Shown here piece after piece: positions 1-6,134 of a DNA stretch of 6,954 bases. Position numbers and translations under genes: made by a program. The notes beneath the pieces were generated by a model. The model searched no databases. It saw only the letters and a program-made list of their open reading frames with translations, and was not told the DNA's origin. This DNA comes from CAZEVY01 sp964515555 (GTDB lineage: Bacteria; Acidobacteriota; Terriglobia; Bryobacterales; Bryobacteraceae), in the NCBI GenBank assembly GCA_964515555.1, contig CAZEVY010000163.1, positions 1-6,954 of the forward strand. The letters are read 5' to 3'. Numbering within the stretch: position 1 is the first letter of the stretch; every line of letters begins with the position of its first letter.

Positions 1-64
1 CGAGCTCGAATCCCGGGTCGCCGAATGGGAAGCGCTTAGCGCCGAGCTGGAACAGCTGGGTTGA
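1..64 (+). CDS. C-terminal end of an upstream gene, coiled-coil tail (possibly ABC-F ATPase)
   Basis: An open frame enters from the left edge (first full codon at 2) and stops at TGA 62-64. Only about 20 residues are visible. They are rich in Glu, Leu and Ala, with a heptad-like spacing of hydrophobic residues ending in SAELEQLG, so a C-terminal coiled coil is likely. ABC-F translation-factor ATPases (Uup type) often end in such a coiled coil with a similar W-E-x-L pattern; this is the best guess but rests on very little sequence. It does not resemble the Cys-containing C-terminus I would expect of a MrfA/YprA helicase, which would be a natural neighbour of the next gene. The next gene follows after 45 nt on the same strand. 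Confidence 0.4.
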   Translation, partial: ELESRVAEWEALSAELEQLG

Positions 65-89
65 GGATTCGCCCGATCTTCGCTATTCT
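61..89 (+). promoter_or_regulatory. candidate sigma70-type promoter for the exonuclease gene
   Basis: TTGAGG at 61-66 (4 of 6 matches to the -35 consensus) and TATTCT at 84-89 (4 of 6 matches to the -10) are separated by exactly 17 nt. The -35 element overlaps the stop codon of the upstream gene. Transcription would start near 96, leaving a leader of about 14 nt before the GTG at 110. Both boxes are imperfect, and short matches arise by chance. The gene could equally be read through from upstream. Confidence 0.3.
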
Positions 90-98
90 GGCAAAGAT

Positions 99-102
99 AA
101 GG
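99..102 (+). promoter_or_regulatory. ribosome binding site deciding the GTG start at 110
   Basis: AAGG at 99-102 lies 7 nt before the GTG at 110-112, a suitable Shine-Dalgarno spacing. This supports the non-ATG start. The conserved catalytic domain begins only near residue 100, so homology to the core alone does not fix the start. Confidence 0.45.
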
Positions 103-109
103 CGAACAC

Positions 110-1402
110 GTGACCAGCCTTCAGGAACAGCTCGCCCTACTCCGGCGCCGCATCGCCGACGTGGAATCCCGCTGGCGGGACTCATCGGCTCCTCGCGAGC
201 CGGGTCCGGCGTCGGCGCAGCAGCGTTGTGCGCTGGCGGACATCCTCGGCGGAGGCGCTGTCGAGAACGCGGCGGGCCGATATTGGGAGCGGGAGGTTTG
301 TTACTCGCGCCTGGGACGTCACGGGGTGATCGAGCTCTCGACGCTGGAAGAGTGGTCCGGCTGCCTGCTCGGGCCGATCTCGGAAGATCGGATCGCGGCG
401 TCCGACCCGCGCCGCTGGGCGTTCCTCGACACCGAGACCACGGGCCTTGCGGGCGGAACCGGCACCTGCGCGTTTCTCGCGGGCGTGGGCCGCATCGCGG
501 AGGATGGTTTTCGCGTGCGGCAGTTTTTCCTGCGCGATCACAGCGAGGAGCCGGCGATGCTGGCCGGTCTCGCCGCGCACCTGGCGGAGTTCGACGTCGC
601 CATCACCTACAACGGCGCCGCCTTCGATCTGCCCCTGCTCGAGACGCGCTATCGCCTGGCGCGCACGAGGACCCCCTTCGCCGGGCTCGCGCACCTGGAC
701 CTGCTGACGGGCGCGAGGCGGCTTTGGAAACTGCGACTCCCGAGCTGCCGCCTCGCCGAGCTGGAGCATCGCATCCTCGGCCACGAACGCGAGGACGACA
801 TCGCGGGCGCTCTGATTCCTTACGTCTTCTTCGAATATCTGCGAACGGGCCGAGCACTGCGTCTGGCGGCCGTGTTCCGCCACAACACGACCGACATTCT
901 CTCGCTGGCGGCGCTGACGGGAGTCGTCTGCCGGGCTTTCGGCGACCCGGAGGGCGGCGATTCGCTGCACGCCGCCGAGATGGCGGGTCTGGCGCGCTGG
1001 CTTCAACGCACGGGCCGCGCTGAGGCGGCGCTGCGCCTCTACAGGCGCGCCGTCGAGCGAGGTCTCGGCGACGAATTGCTCTTCCGCACGCTCTGGGACT
1101 GCGCCCTCATCGAGAAGAAGCTGGGGTGCATCGACGCGGCGCTGGCGACTCTCGGCGATCTCGGGGCGTCGCGGAATCCCTTTCAGGCGGCGGCGATCGA
1201 GGAACTCGCCAAGCACTACGAGCATCGTCGCCGCGAACCCGCTCGAGCCCTCGAACTAACCGAAGCCGCCCTGCGGATCGCCGACAGCCCGGCACTGCGC
1301 CGCAGGCAGGCGCGCCTTGCGGATCGCCTTCGGGACGGAAGGGCGCCCTCTTCTGGCAGGAGGGGCCGCCGCCACGCGGGGATCACGGCCCATCCGGCCT
1401 AA
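110..1402 (+). CDS. YprB/MrfB-like DEDDh 3'-5' exonuclease with TPR-like C-terminus
   Basis: This 430-residue protein starts at GTG 110 and belongs to the YprB family of RNase H-fold exonucleases. Exo I is FLDTETTGL (D107, E109), Exo II is YNGAAFDLPLL (D173), and Exo III is HNTTD (H258, D262), so all four acidic residues and the DEDDh histidine are present. A YprB-type HLDLL segment lies at 195-199. Residues 1-100 are a family-type N-terminal region starting with a short helix. Residues about 285-400 are helical and look like two or three TPR-like units (for example RTGRAEAALRLYRRAVERG). A basic, low-complexity tail ends the protein. In Bacillus subtilis the homologue YprB (MrfB) acts with the helicase YprA (MrfA) in repair of mitomycin-type DNA damage. 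Length and domain order match that family. No helicase is visible in the window, so assignment to that pathway is inference. Its stop overlaps the convergent glycosyltransferase stop. Confidence 0.88.
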   Translation: MTSLQEQLALLRRRIADVESRWRDSSAPREPGPASAQQRCALADILGGGAVENAAGRYWEREVCYSRLGRHGVIELSTLEEWSGCLLGPISEDRIAASDPRRWAFLDTETTGLAGGTGTCAFLAGVGRIAEDGFRVRQFFLRDHSEEPAMLAGLAAHLAEFDVAITYNGAAFDLPLLETRYRLARTRTPFAGLAHLDLLTGARRLWKLRLPSCRLAELEHRILGHEREDDIAGALIPYVFFEYLRTGRALRLAAVFRHNTTDILSLAALTGVVCRAFGDPEGGDSLHAAEMAGLARWLQRTGRAEAALRLYRRAVERGLGDELLFRTLWDCALIEKKLGCIDAALATLGDLGASRNPFQAAAIEELAKHYEHRRREPARALELTEAALRIADSPALRRRQARLADRLRDGRAPSSGRRGRRHAGITAHPA

Positions 1403-3066
1403 TCGCGCCTGCCGTGGGGACGCAGACGATCCTGAATTTCGGCCGGAATCTCGCCGTTCCACTTTCCAGCGACGCCTTTCTGGCGGAACACCTCGATCGT
1501 CCGCCCGGCCGTGCGGGCGTGCCGCGGCGAAGCAGTGTAGATGCGCTCCCAGCGATCCGGGTACTGTTTGAGCATGTCGCGTAGCAGGTCCTCGAACGCG
1601 TAGGGACCCCGCGGGCGGTTGTCGAGAACCAACACTTCCACCGGAACCGACTCCAGCCGCTTCATAGCCTCCTCCGGCGTCTTGGTGATCAGCCGCACCC
1701 GGTATCCCGACCAACTTTGACTGGCCAGCGCCTTGCTCGCGCGGAGCACGACGTGTCCGGGGCGGCGCTCCCGCATGGCCACCTCGGCGGTGAACACTCC
1801 CTCTCCGCGACTGTCGGACGCCACCAGAAAGACCGATCTCCTGAGGTCGTCCCGGGCGAGCAACTGTTCGGCAACTTCGCCGTATCCGAACGTCATTTTC
1901 GCCCGGTGCGAGCCGGCGAAGCTGGCCGCCACCGCCAGAAAGAGGCCCGCGGCGAGGGGAACCCTCGACCAGGGCGGCGCTCGGCTGACCAACACCGCCG
2001 TCCCTTGCAGCGCCGTCAGCGTCAGCACTACGGCGAATCCGATAAAGTAGCGGGGATCGGCGGCGATCACCGGGATGACGGAGGGAATCAGGAGGAAGGC
2101 GCCCACGACGGCGAGAGCGGCGATCCAGACGCCTTCGACCGGCTGCCGCCGCACCAGGCGGGCCACGCGCTCGGCCAGCCCGATTGCGGCCAGCCCCGCG
2201 AGCACCGGCCCGAGGAGCCGATACACGGCATAAGCAGCGACCCAGCGATTCGCCGGCGCGTTGCCCATGCCGCCCACCCGAACGGTACGCTCGTTGTCGG
2301 CGCCCGGCGCCAGCAGGTACCACGGCGCGGCCCCGACCAGCACGATCACAGCAGGCAGCCAGAAGACGGGGCTGAGCAGCAGGCGCCAGCGGCGCGAAAT
2401 CAGTATCGCGAGCGGTGGCGCCAGGGCCAGCACGATGCCCGTGCCCTTCGTCAGAACCGCAGCCAGCGCGATCAGGCCGAAGAGCGCCGAAGCCCGCCAG
2501 CCCTCGCTGTCCAGATAGCGGCCATAGGCGATTGTGGCGAGGAAGATGAGCAACGCGATGAGGTTCTCCGCCATCACACGTTGGCCGTGGTGGAAAACCG
2601 TCGGCATCCCCAGGAGAACCAAACCGCCGCACGCGGCCAGCCATGGGCCGAACAATCGGCGCCCGGCGAGGTAGAACGACCAGGCGATCAGCGCCGTGAG
2701 AAACGCCATGAGAAGCATGACCGCCCATCGGTCACCGGAGAACACGACTCCCCAAACCCCCTGAATCGCGTAGAAAAACGGCGGCCAGTAGCCGATCGCG
2801 ACCTTGGGATAATGGAGATAATAGTCCTCGGCGAACTCCATCGGTAGCTTCGAGAGGCCGGATACCAGGTAGTCCCGGACCATCAGACCCGTAATGTAGT
2901 GCGACGGTTCGTCGGGATGGTCGCCGAATTCGGCCTGGTAGCAGCCCGCCCACCACTGGCCGGCCAGACCCGCCGCAAGGTAGACGGCGAACACCGCGGC
3001 GGCGGCGAGGCGGCTTGACGGTGACCCTCGTGGGTTGGCGCCGGCCGGCGCCGTCGATGCGGTCAT
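1399..3066 (-). CDS. GT-C fold membrane glycosyltransferase (ArnT/PMT, GT39/GT83-like)
   Basis: This is a 555-residue polytopic membrane protein. After a short Pro/Ser/Ala-rich N-terminus there is a first span at about 20-40. A large loop then carries the GT-C acidic motif GDHPDEPSHY (D49, D52, E53), the usual site of the catalytic and metal-binding acids in transferases that use lipid-phosphate-linked sugars. Further hydrophobic segments lie at about 97-110, 114-134, 139-158, 167-183, 192-205, 208-225, 231-252, 274-298, 312-337, 341-362 and 368-386. LTKGTG (205-210) and DPRYFIGF (337-344) resemble motifs of ArnT/PMT-like enzymes. Residues about 387-555 are a soluble C-terminal part with alternating hydrophobic strands, probably outside the cytoplasm. 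The family moves a sugar from a polyprenyl carrier to a lipid or protein on the outer face of the inner membrane; donor and acceptor cannot be told here. The ATG at 3066 places the first span normally, but no strong Shine-Dalgarno is seen. It is divergent from the kinase gene. Confidence 0.85.
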   Translation of the reverse strand: MTASTAPAGANPRGSPSSRLAAAAVFAVYLAAGLAGQWWAGCYQAEFGDHPDEPSHYITGLMVRDYLVSGLSKLPMEFAEDYYLHYPKVAIGYWPPFFYAIQGVWGVVFSGDRWAVMLLMAFLTALIAWSFYLAGRRLFGPWLAACGGLVLLGMPTVFHHGQRVMAENLIALLIFLATIAYGRYLDSEGWRASALFGLIALAAVLTKGTGIVLALAPPLAILISRRWRLLLSPVFWLPAVIVLVGAAPWYLLAPGADNERTVRVGGMGNAPANRWVAAYAVYRLLGPVLAGLAAIGLAERVARLVRRQPVEGVWIAALAVVGAFLLIPSVIPVIAADPRYFIGFAVVLTLTALQGTAVLVSRAPPWSRVPLAAGLFLAVAASFAGSHRAKMTFGYGEVAEQLLARDDLRRSVFLVASDSRGEGVFTAEVAMRERRPGHVVLRASKALASQSWSGYRVRLITKTPEEAMKRLESVPVEVLVLDNRPRGPYAFEDLLRDMLKQYPDRWERIYTASPRHARTAGRTIEVFRQKGVAGKWNGEIPAEIQDRLRPHGRRD

Positions 3067-3126
3067 TGCGGTCGATGTCCGGAATCAGGCAATCACCCAT
3101 GCTATCATCGCGCTTTCCTCGCGGGC
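3067..3126. promoter_or_regulatory. 60-bp divergent intergenic region between glycosyltransferase and kinase genes
   Basis: These 60 bases must hold the start signals of both divergent genes if each has its own promoter. On the + strand the sequence TGCTATCAT at 3100-3108 is a good extended -10 (TG-n plus a 5-of-6 match to TATAAT). No convincing -35 lies 16-18 nt upstream of it, which is typical for extended -10 promoters. On the - strand I see no promoter pair that fits. No clear inverted-repeat operator was found. Confidence 0.45.
3100..3108 (+). promoter_or_regulatory. candidate extended -10 promoter of the kinase-RHH unit
   Basis: TG at 3100-3101, one spacer base, then TATCAT at 3103-3108 (5 of 6 to consensus). 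The predicted transcript start is near 3115, only about 12 nt ahead of the ATG at 3127. The leader would be very short. The bases before the ATG (GCGGGC) contain no clear Shine-Dalgarno, so initiation may be weak or use a near-leaderless mode. This is inference from one box. Confidence 0.4.
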
Positions 3127-5820
3127 ATGACCGGAACGCGCGTCGGCAGCTATCACATACACGAGAAACTGGGGCAGGGCGGCATGGGCGTCGTCTTCCG
3201 CGCGGAGGACACCCGCCTCAGGCGCAACGTCGCCATCAAGTTCCTTCCCGAGCGCTACGCCTCCGATCATCAGGCCCTGGAGCGCTTCCAGCGCGAGGCG
3301 CGCCTGGCCTCGTCGTTGAACCATCCCAACATCTGCACCGTGCACGACATCGGCGATTCCGGGGGCCGGCCCTACCTGGTCATGGAGTACCTGGAGGGCC
3401 AGTCGCTCGACCAGCGATTGCTCCAGGGGCCGATCGAAATCGCCGAGGCGCTCGACTTGGCGATCGAGATCGCCGACGCACTCGACGCCGCCCACGCGCG
3501 CGGCATCGTACACCGCGACATCAAGGCGCCGAACATTTTCCTGACCGCCCGCGGCCGTGCCAAGGTCCTGGACTTCGGCATCGCCAAGCTGCGCGAGGAG
3601 CCGGCGCACTCCGCCGAGGAGATTCGCGCCGCCGGCGAGCGCGCCCGCGACATCGACACCCGTACCCGCGATCGTGAAAAGCTGACGACGCCCGGCATGG
3701 CGCTCGGCACGGTGGCCTACATGTCGCCCGAACAGGCCCGCGGCCAGGATCTGGACCATCGCACCGACCTGTTCTCCTTCGGTGTCACCCTCTACGAGAT
3801 GATCACCGGCGCCCGCGCCTTCCGCGGCGCCTCCACCGCCGAGGTCTTCGGCGCGATTCTCTACGAGACGCCGCCGCCTGTGGGACGATCCGTCCCCGGA
3901 GCGCCGGCCGAGCTCGACCGCATCGTGCAGAAGTCGCTCGAAAAGGACCGCGAGCTGCGCTACCAGTCGGCTGCCGATCTGCGCGGCGACCTCAGGCGGC
4001 TCAAGCGCGACCTCTCCTCTATGCCCGCCGCCCGGCTCGATCCGGCGCCGCTGCCGTCGGCTCCGCTGGCGCGGTCCTGGAAGCGCAAGGTCCTGCTCGG
4101 CGCCGAGGCGTTGCTCGTGGTCGCGGCCCTGGCCGTCATCGCCGATCGCTGGCTGCGCCCGCCCGAGCCGCCGCCGCGGCCGGGCTTCATGTTCTCGCAG
4201 GTCACCTTTCAACAGGGTCCCGAGTTGTTCCCCAGCGTCGCTCCCGACGGCGCTTCGGTGGTGTACGCCAGCAATGCCGCCGGCAACTGGGACATCTACC
4301 TGCACGCCGTCGGCGAGAAGTCGCCGATGAACCTCACCAGCGACAGCCGCGCCGACGACACGCAGCCGGCCTTCTCGCCCGACGGCGCCTCCATCGCCTT
4401 CCGCAGCGAACGCGACGGCGGCGGCATCTACGTAATGGAGCGCGATGGGCGGTCGCCGCGCAAGGTCACCTCAGTCGGCTTCAACCCCGCTTGGTCGCCC
4501 GACGGGCGCGAGATTCTGTGCGCTACGGAAAGCATCGCGCGGCCCGACGACCGTCTGAGCGCCGTCAGCCAGGTTTGGGCGATCCGCGTCTCGAGCGGCG
4601 CGCAACGACTCATCAGCAAGGGCGACGCCGTGCAAGCGAGCTGGTCGCCGAACGGGTTCCGAGTGGCGTACTGGGCCTCGCGCGGCGGCCAGCGCGACAT
4701 CTGGACCGTGCGCCGCGAAGGCGCGGCGGGCGAGGCCGTGCCGGTCACCAACGATCCCGCGGTCGACTGGAACCCGGTGTGGGCGCCCGACGGGCGGCAT
4801 CTGTATTTCTCCAGCGATCGCGGCGGCAAGATGGAGCTGTGGCGCGTCGCCATCGACGAGCGCTCGGGCGAAGTGCTGGGCGCGCCCGAAGCCGTCGTGA
4901 CGCCGTCGCCCGACGTCGGCCACATCAGCTTCTCGCGCGATGGGCGGACGGTGGCGTTCTCAAGCCACACCTTCGCCGCGAATCTCATGCGCGTCGCCTT
5001 TGATCCCGAAGCCGGCCGGGTTGACGGAGCGCCCGCCGCCATCACCCAGGGCGCCAAGCAGGCCACGCGACCGGACCTTTCCCCCGACGGCCAGTGGCTG
5101 GCCTACAACTCCTTCGGCAAACAGGACGACCTGTTCGTCGTGCGCACCGACGGCACCGGCCTCCGCCAGCTCACCGACGACGCGCACAAGGACCGCGGCC
5201 CGCGCTGGTCGCCCGACGGGAAGAGACTCGCCTTCTTTTCGAACCGCAGCGGCAACTACGAAATCTGGACGGTGCACCCGGACGGCGGTGGTTTGGCGCA
5301 GCTCACGCAGTCGCCGCAGGTGACCGCGGCCTGGCCGGTGTGGTCGCCCGACGGGCGGCGGATGCTGTACACGATCTTCGGGCGCGGGTCGTTTCTAGTG
5401 GACCCGACGCGGCCCTGGCAGGAGCAGTCGCCGCGTCCGCTGCCGGCGCCGGGGGATCGCGACGAGACGTTCTCGGCGTGGTCGTGGTCGCCGGACGGCT
5501 CCAAAATCGCAGGCTTCCAGCAGCGCGCCGATGGGGTGTTCACGGGCCTGTATGTGTACTCGTTCCAGTCGCAGGAATATCAGAAGGTGACCGATGCGGG
5601 ACTGGACCCGGTCTGGCTGCCCGGCAGCCGCCGGCTGCTCTATCACCACGACGGTCGGCTGCACCTGGCCGACACCGCCAGCGCCGAGACGCGCGAAGTG
5701 CTCTCGGTCGCGCCCGCCGAAGTGGCGCGCCGGGGCTTCTCGGTGTCGCGCGACGGCCGCGCGATTTACTTCAGCGAGACGCGCACGGAGGCCGACGTGT
5801 GGCTGATGACGGTGGAGTGA
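3127..5820 (+). CDS. receptor-like Ser/Thr protein kinase with C-terminal TolB/PD40 beta-propeller
   Basis: This is an 897-residue PknB-type (Hanks) kinase. Residues 8-295 are the kinase domain: glycine loop GQGGMG (16-21), VAIK lysine K38, helix-C E57, catalytic loop HRDIKAPN (D131, K133, N136), DFG (149-151), and GTVAYMSPE ending the activation segment at 202. The acidic and lysine residues needed for activity are all present. After a juxtamembrane linker with Pro and Ala, one membrane span lies at about 322-340, so the kinase should face the cytoplasm and the rest the periplasm. Residues 353-897 carry about twelve PD40/TolB-like repeats, with S-P-D-G or variants near 371, 416, 456, 506, 552, 602, 651, 694, 739, 787, 830 and 873, and DIW/DIY/EIW strands between them. 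This could form two six-bladed propellers, a probable ligand- or protein-binding sensor. The ATG start puts the glycine loop at the normal distance; no in-frame start lies closely upstream. Such kinases are numerous in Acidobacteriota. Signal and substrates are unknown. Confidence 0.93.
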   Translation: MTGTRVGSYHIHEKLGQGGMGVVFRAEDTRLRRNVAIKFLPERYASDHQALERFQREARLASSLNHPNICTVHDIGDSGGRPYLVMEYLEGQSLDQRLLQGPIEIAEALDLAIEIADALDAAHARGIVHRDIKAPNIFLTARGRAKVLDFGIAKLREEPAHSAEEIRAAGERARDIDTRTRDREKLTTPGMALGTVAYMSPEQARGQDLDHRTDLFSFGVTLYEMITGARAFRGASTAEVFGAILYETPPPVGRSVPGAPAELDRIVQKSLEKDRELRYQSAADLRGDLRRLKRDLSSMPAARLDPAPLPSAPLARSWKRKVLLGAEALLVVAALAVIADRWLRPPEPPPRPGFMFSQVTFQQGPELFPSVAPDGASVVYASNAAGNWDIYLHAVGEKSPMNLTSDSRADDTQPAFSPDGASIAFRSERDGGGIYVMERDGRSPRKVTSVGFNPAWSPDGREILCATESIARPDDRLSAVSQVWAIRVSSGAQRLISKGDAVQASWSPNGFRVAYWASRGGQRDIWTVRREGAAGEAVPVTNDPAVDWNPVWAPDGRHLYFSSDRGGKMELWRVAIDERSGEVLGAPEAVVTPSPDVGHISFSRDGRTVAFSSHTFAANLMRVAFDPEAGRVDGAPAAITQGAKQATRPDLSPDGQWLAYNSFGKQDDLFVVRTDGTGLRQLTDDAHKDRGPRWSPDGKRLAFFSNRSGNYEIWTVHPDGGGLAQLTQSPQVTAAWPVWSPDGRRMLYTIFGRGSFLVDPTRPWQEQSPRPLPAPGDRDETFSAWSWSPDGSKIAGFQQRADGVFTGLYVYSFQSQEYQKVTDAGLDPVWLPGSRRLLYHHDGRLHLADTASAETREVLSVAPAEVARRGFSVSRDGRAIYFSETRTEADVWLMTVE
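5814..5817 (+). promoter_or_regulatory. ribosome binding site inside the kinase 3' end, for the RHH gene
   Basis: GGAG at 5814-5817 lies within the last sense codons of the kinase and 5 nt before the ATG at 5823. The kinase stop (5818-5820) sits between this site and the start codon, a typical layout for translational coupling. It decides the ATG at 5823 over any longer reading of the same frame, which would run inside the kinase gene. Confidence 0.6.
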
Positions 5821-5822
5821 TC

Positions 5823-6101
5823 ATGAGCCGCGGAACGAAGAAACGCCGGACGACGCCCGACCAGATCGCCGAGATGGCCACCCGCGGCGAGGATGTCTCC
5901 CGTTATTTCACGAACCAGTTCACCGTGGTCCGCCCCGTTCACCGTGTCAACGTCGATCTCACTCACGGCATGCTGCGCGAGCTCGACGAGCGGGCCATCC
6001 GGCTGAACGTCAGCCGGCAAGCCGTCATCAAGACGCTCCTGCGGCAGGCCCTGGACCAGCTTCCCGCCGGCAGAAAAGTCTCGCGTAAGAAGGCAGGCTG
6101 A
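5823..6101 (+). CDS. CopG-family ribbon-helix-helix protein (antitoxin-like DNA-binding protein)
   Basis: This 92-residue basic protein begins two nucleotides after the kinase stop. Its C-terminal half has the ribbon-helix-helix pattern: a strand HRVNVDL (40-46), helix 1 THGMLRELDERAIRLN (47-62), a short turn with N-V-S, and helix 2 from S64 to about Q79 (SRQAVIKTLLRQALDQ). Such proteins dimerise and place the paired strand in the DNA major groove. The N-terminal part (about 9-32, RRTTPDQIAEMATRGEDVSR then YFTN) is a conserved-looking segment I associate with CopG-type antitoxins of type II toxin-antitoxin pairs, but no toxin gene lies on either side. The tail RKVSRKKAG is strongly basic. It is therefore either an orphan antitoxin or a transcription regulator working with the kinase. 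RHH fold is well supported; the biological role is inference. Confidence 0.8.
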   Translation: MSRGTKKRRTTPDQIAEMATRGEDVSRYFTNQFTVVRPVHRVNVDLTHGMLRELDERAIRLNVSRQAVIKTLLRQALDQLPAGRKVSRKKAG

Positions 6102-6130
6102 GGACTCCGCCGCTCCCGAAGTCAGTCCTC
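6100..6130. terminator. inverted repeat between convergent genes, weak terminator candidate
   Basis: GAGGACT at 6100-6106 and AGTCCTC at 6124-6130 form a perfect 7-bp inverted repeat with a 17-nt loop. It begins in the RHH stop codon and ends 4 nt before the sucA stop codon, so it fills the gap between two convergent genes and could act in both directions. There is no T tract on either side and the loop is long, so it is not a classical intrinsic terminator. Confidence 0.3.
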
Positions 6131-6134
6131 CGCG

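Noticed and set aside
61..1023. A 320-codon open frame on the + strand overlapping the exonuclease
   Set aside because: The exonuclease frame has all catalytic motifs; this frame is Arg/Gly/Pro-rich and has no motif.
1256..2728. A 490-codon open frame on the - strand overlapping the glycosyltransferase gene
   Set aside because: It overlaps the real glycosyltransferase on the same strand in another frame. Its translation is rich in Arg, Gly and Pro without hydrophobic core or known motifs, typical of a shadow frame in high-GC DNA.
1717..2847. A 376-codon open frame on the + strand antisense to the glycosyltransferase
   Set aside because: The translation is Arg/Gln/Gly-rich low-complexity sequence with no recognisable domain, while the opposite strand encodes a clear membrane enzyme.
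3085..4305. A 406-codon open frame on the - strand antisense to the kinase
   Set aside because: It runs antisense across all kinase motifs. Its composition (Gly, Ala, Glu, Arg) reflects the complement of a high-GC gene; no domain is recognisable.
5094..5822. A longer N-terminal reading of the RHH gene, starting inside the kinase
   Set aside because: The added residues are a shadow of the kinase propeller. The ATG at 5823 has a good ribosome binding site and begins the recognisable RHH protein.
6099..6134. A classical intrinsic terminator after the RHH gene
   Set aside because: The stem is only 7 bp, the loop is long and no T tract follows on either strand, so it is listed only as a weak candidate.
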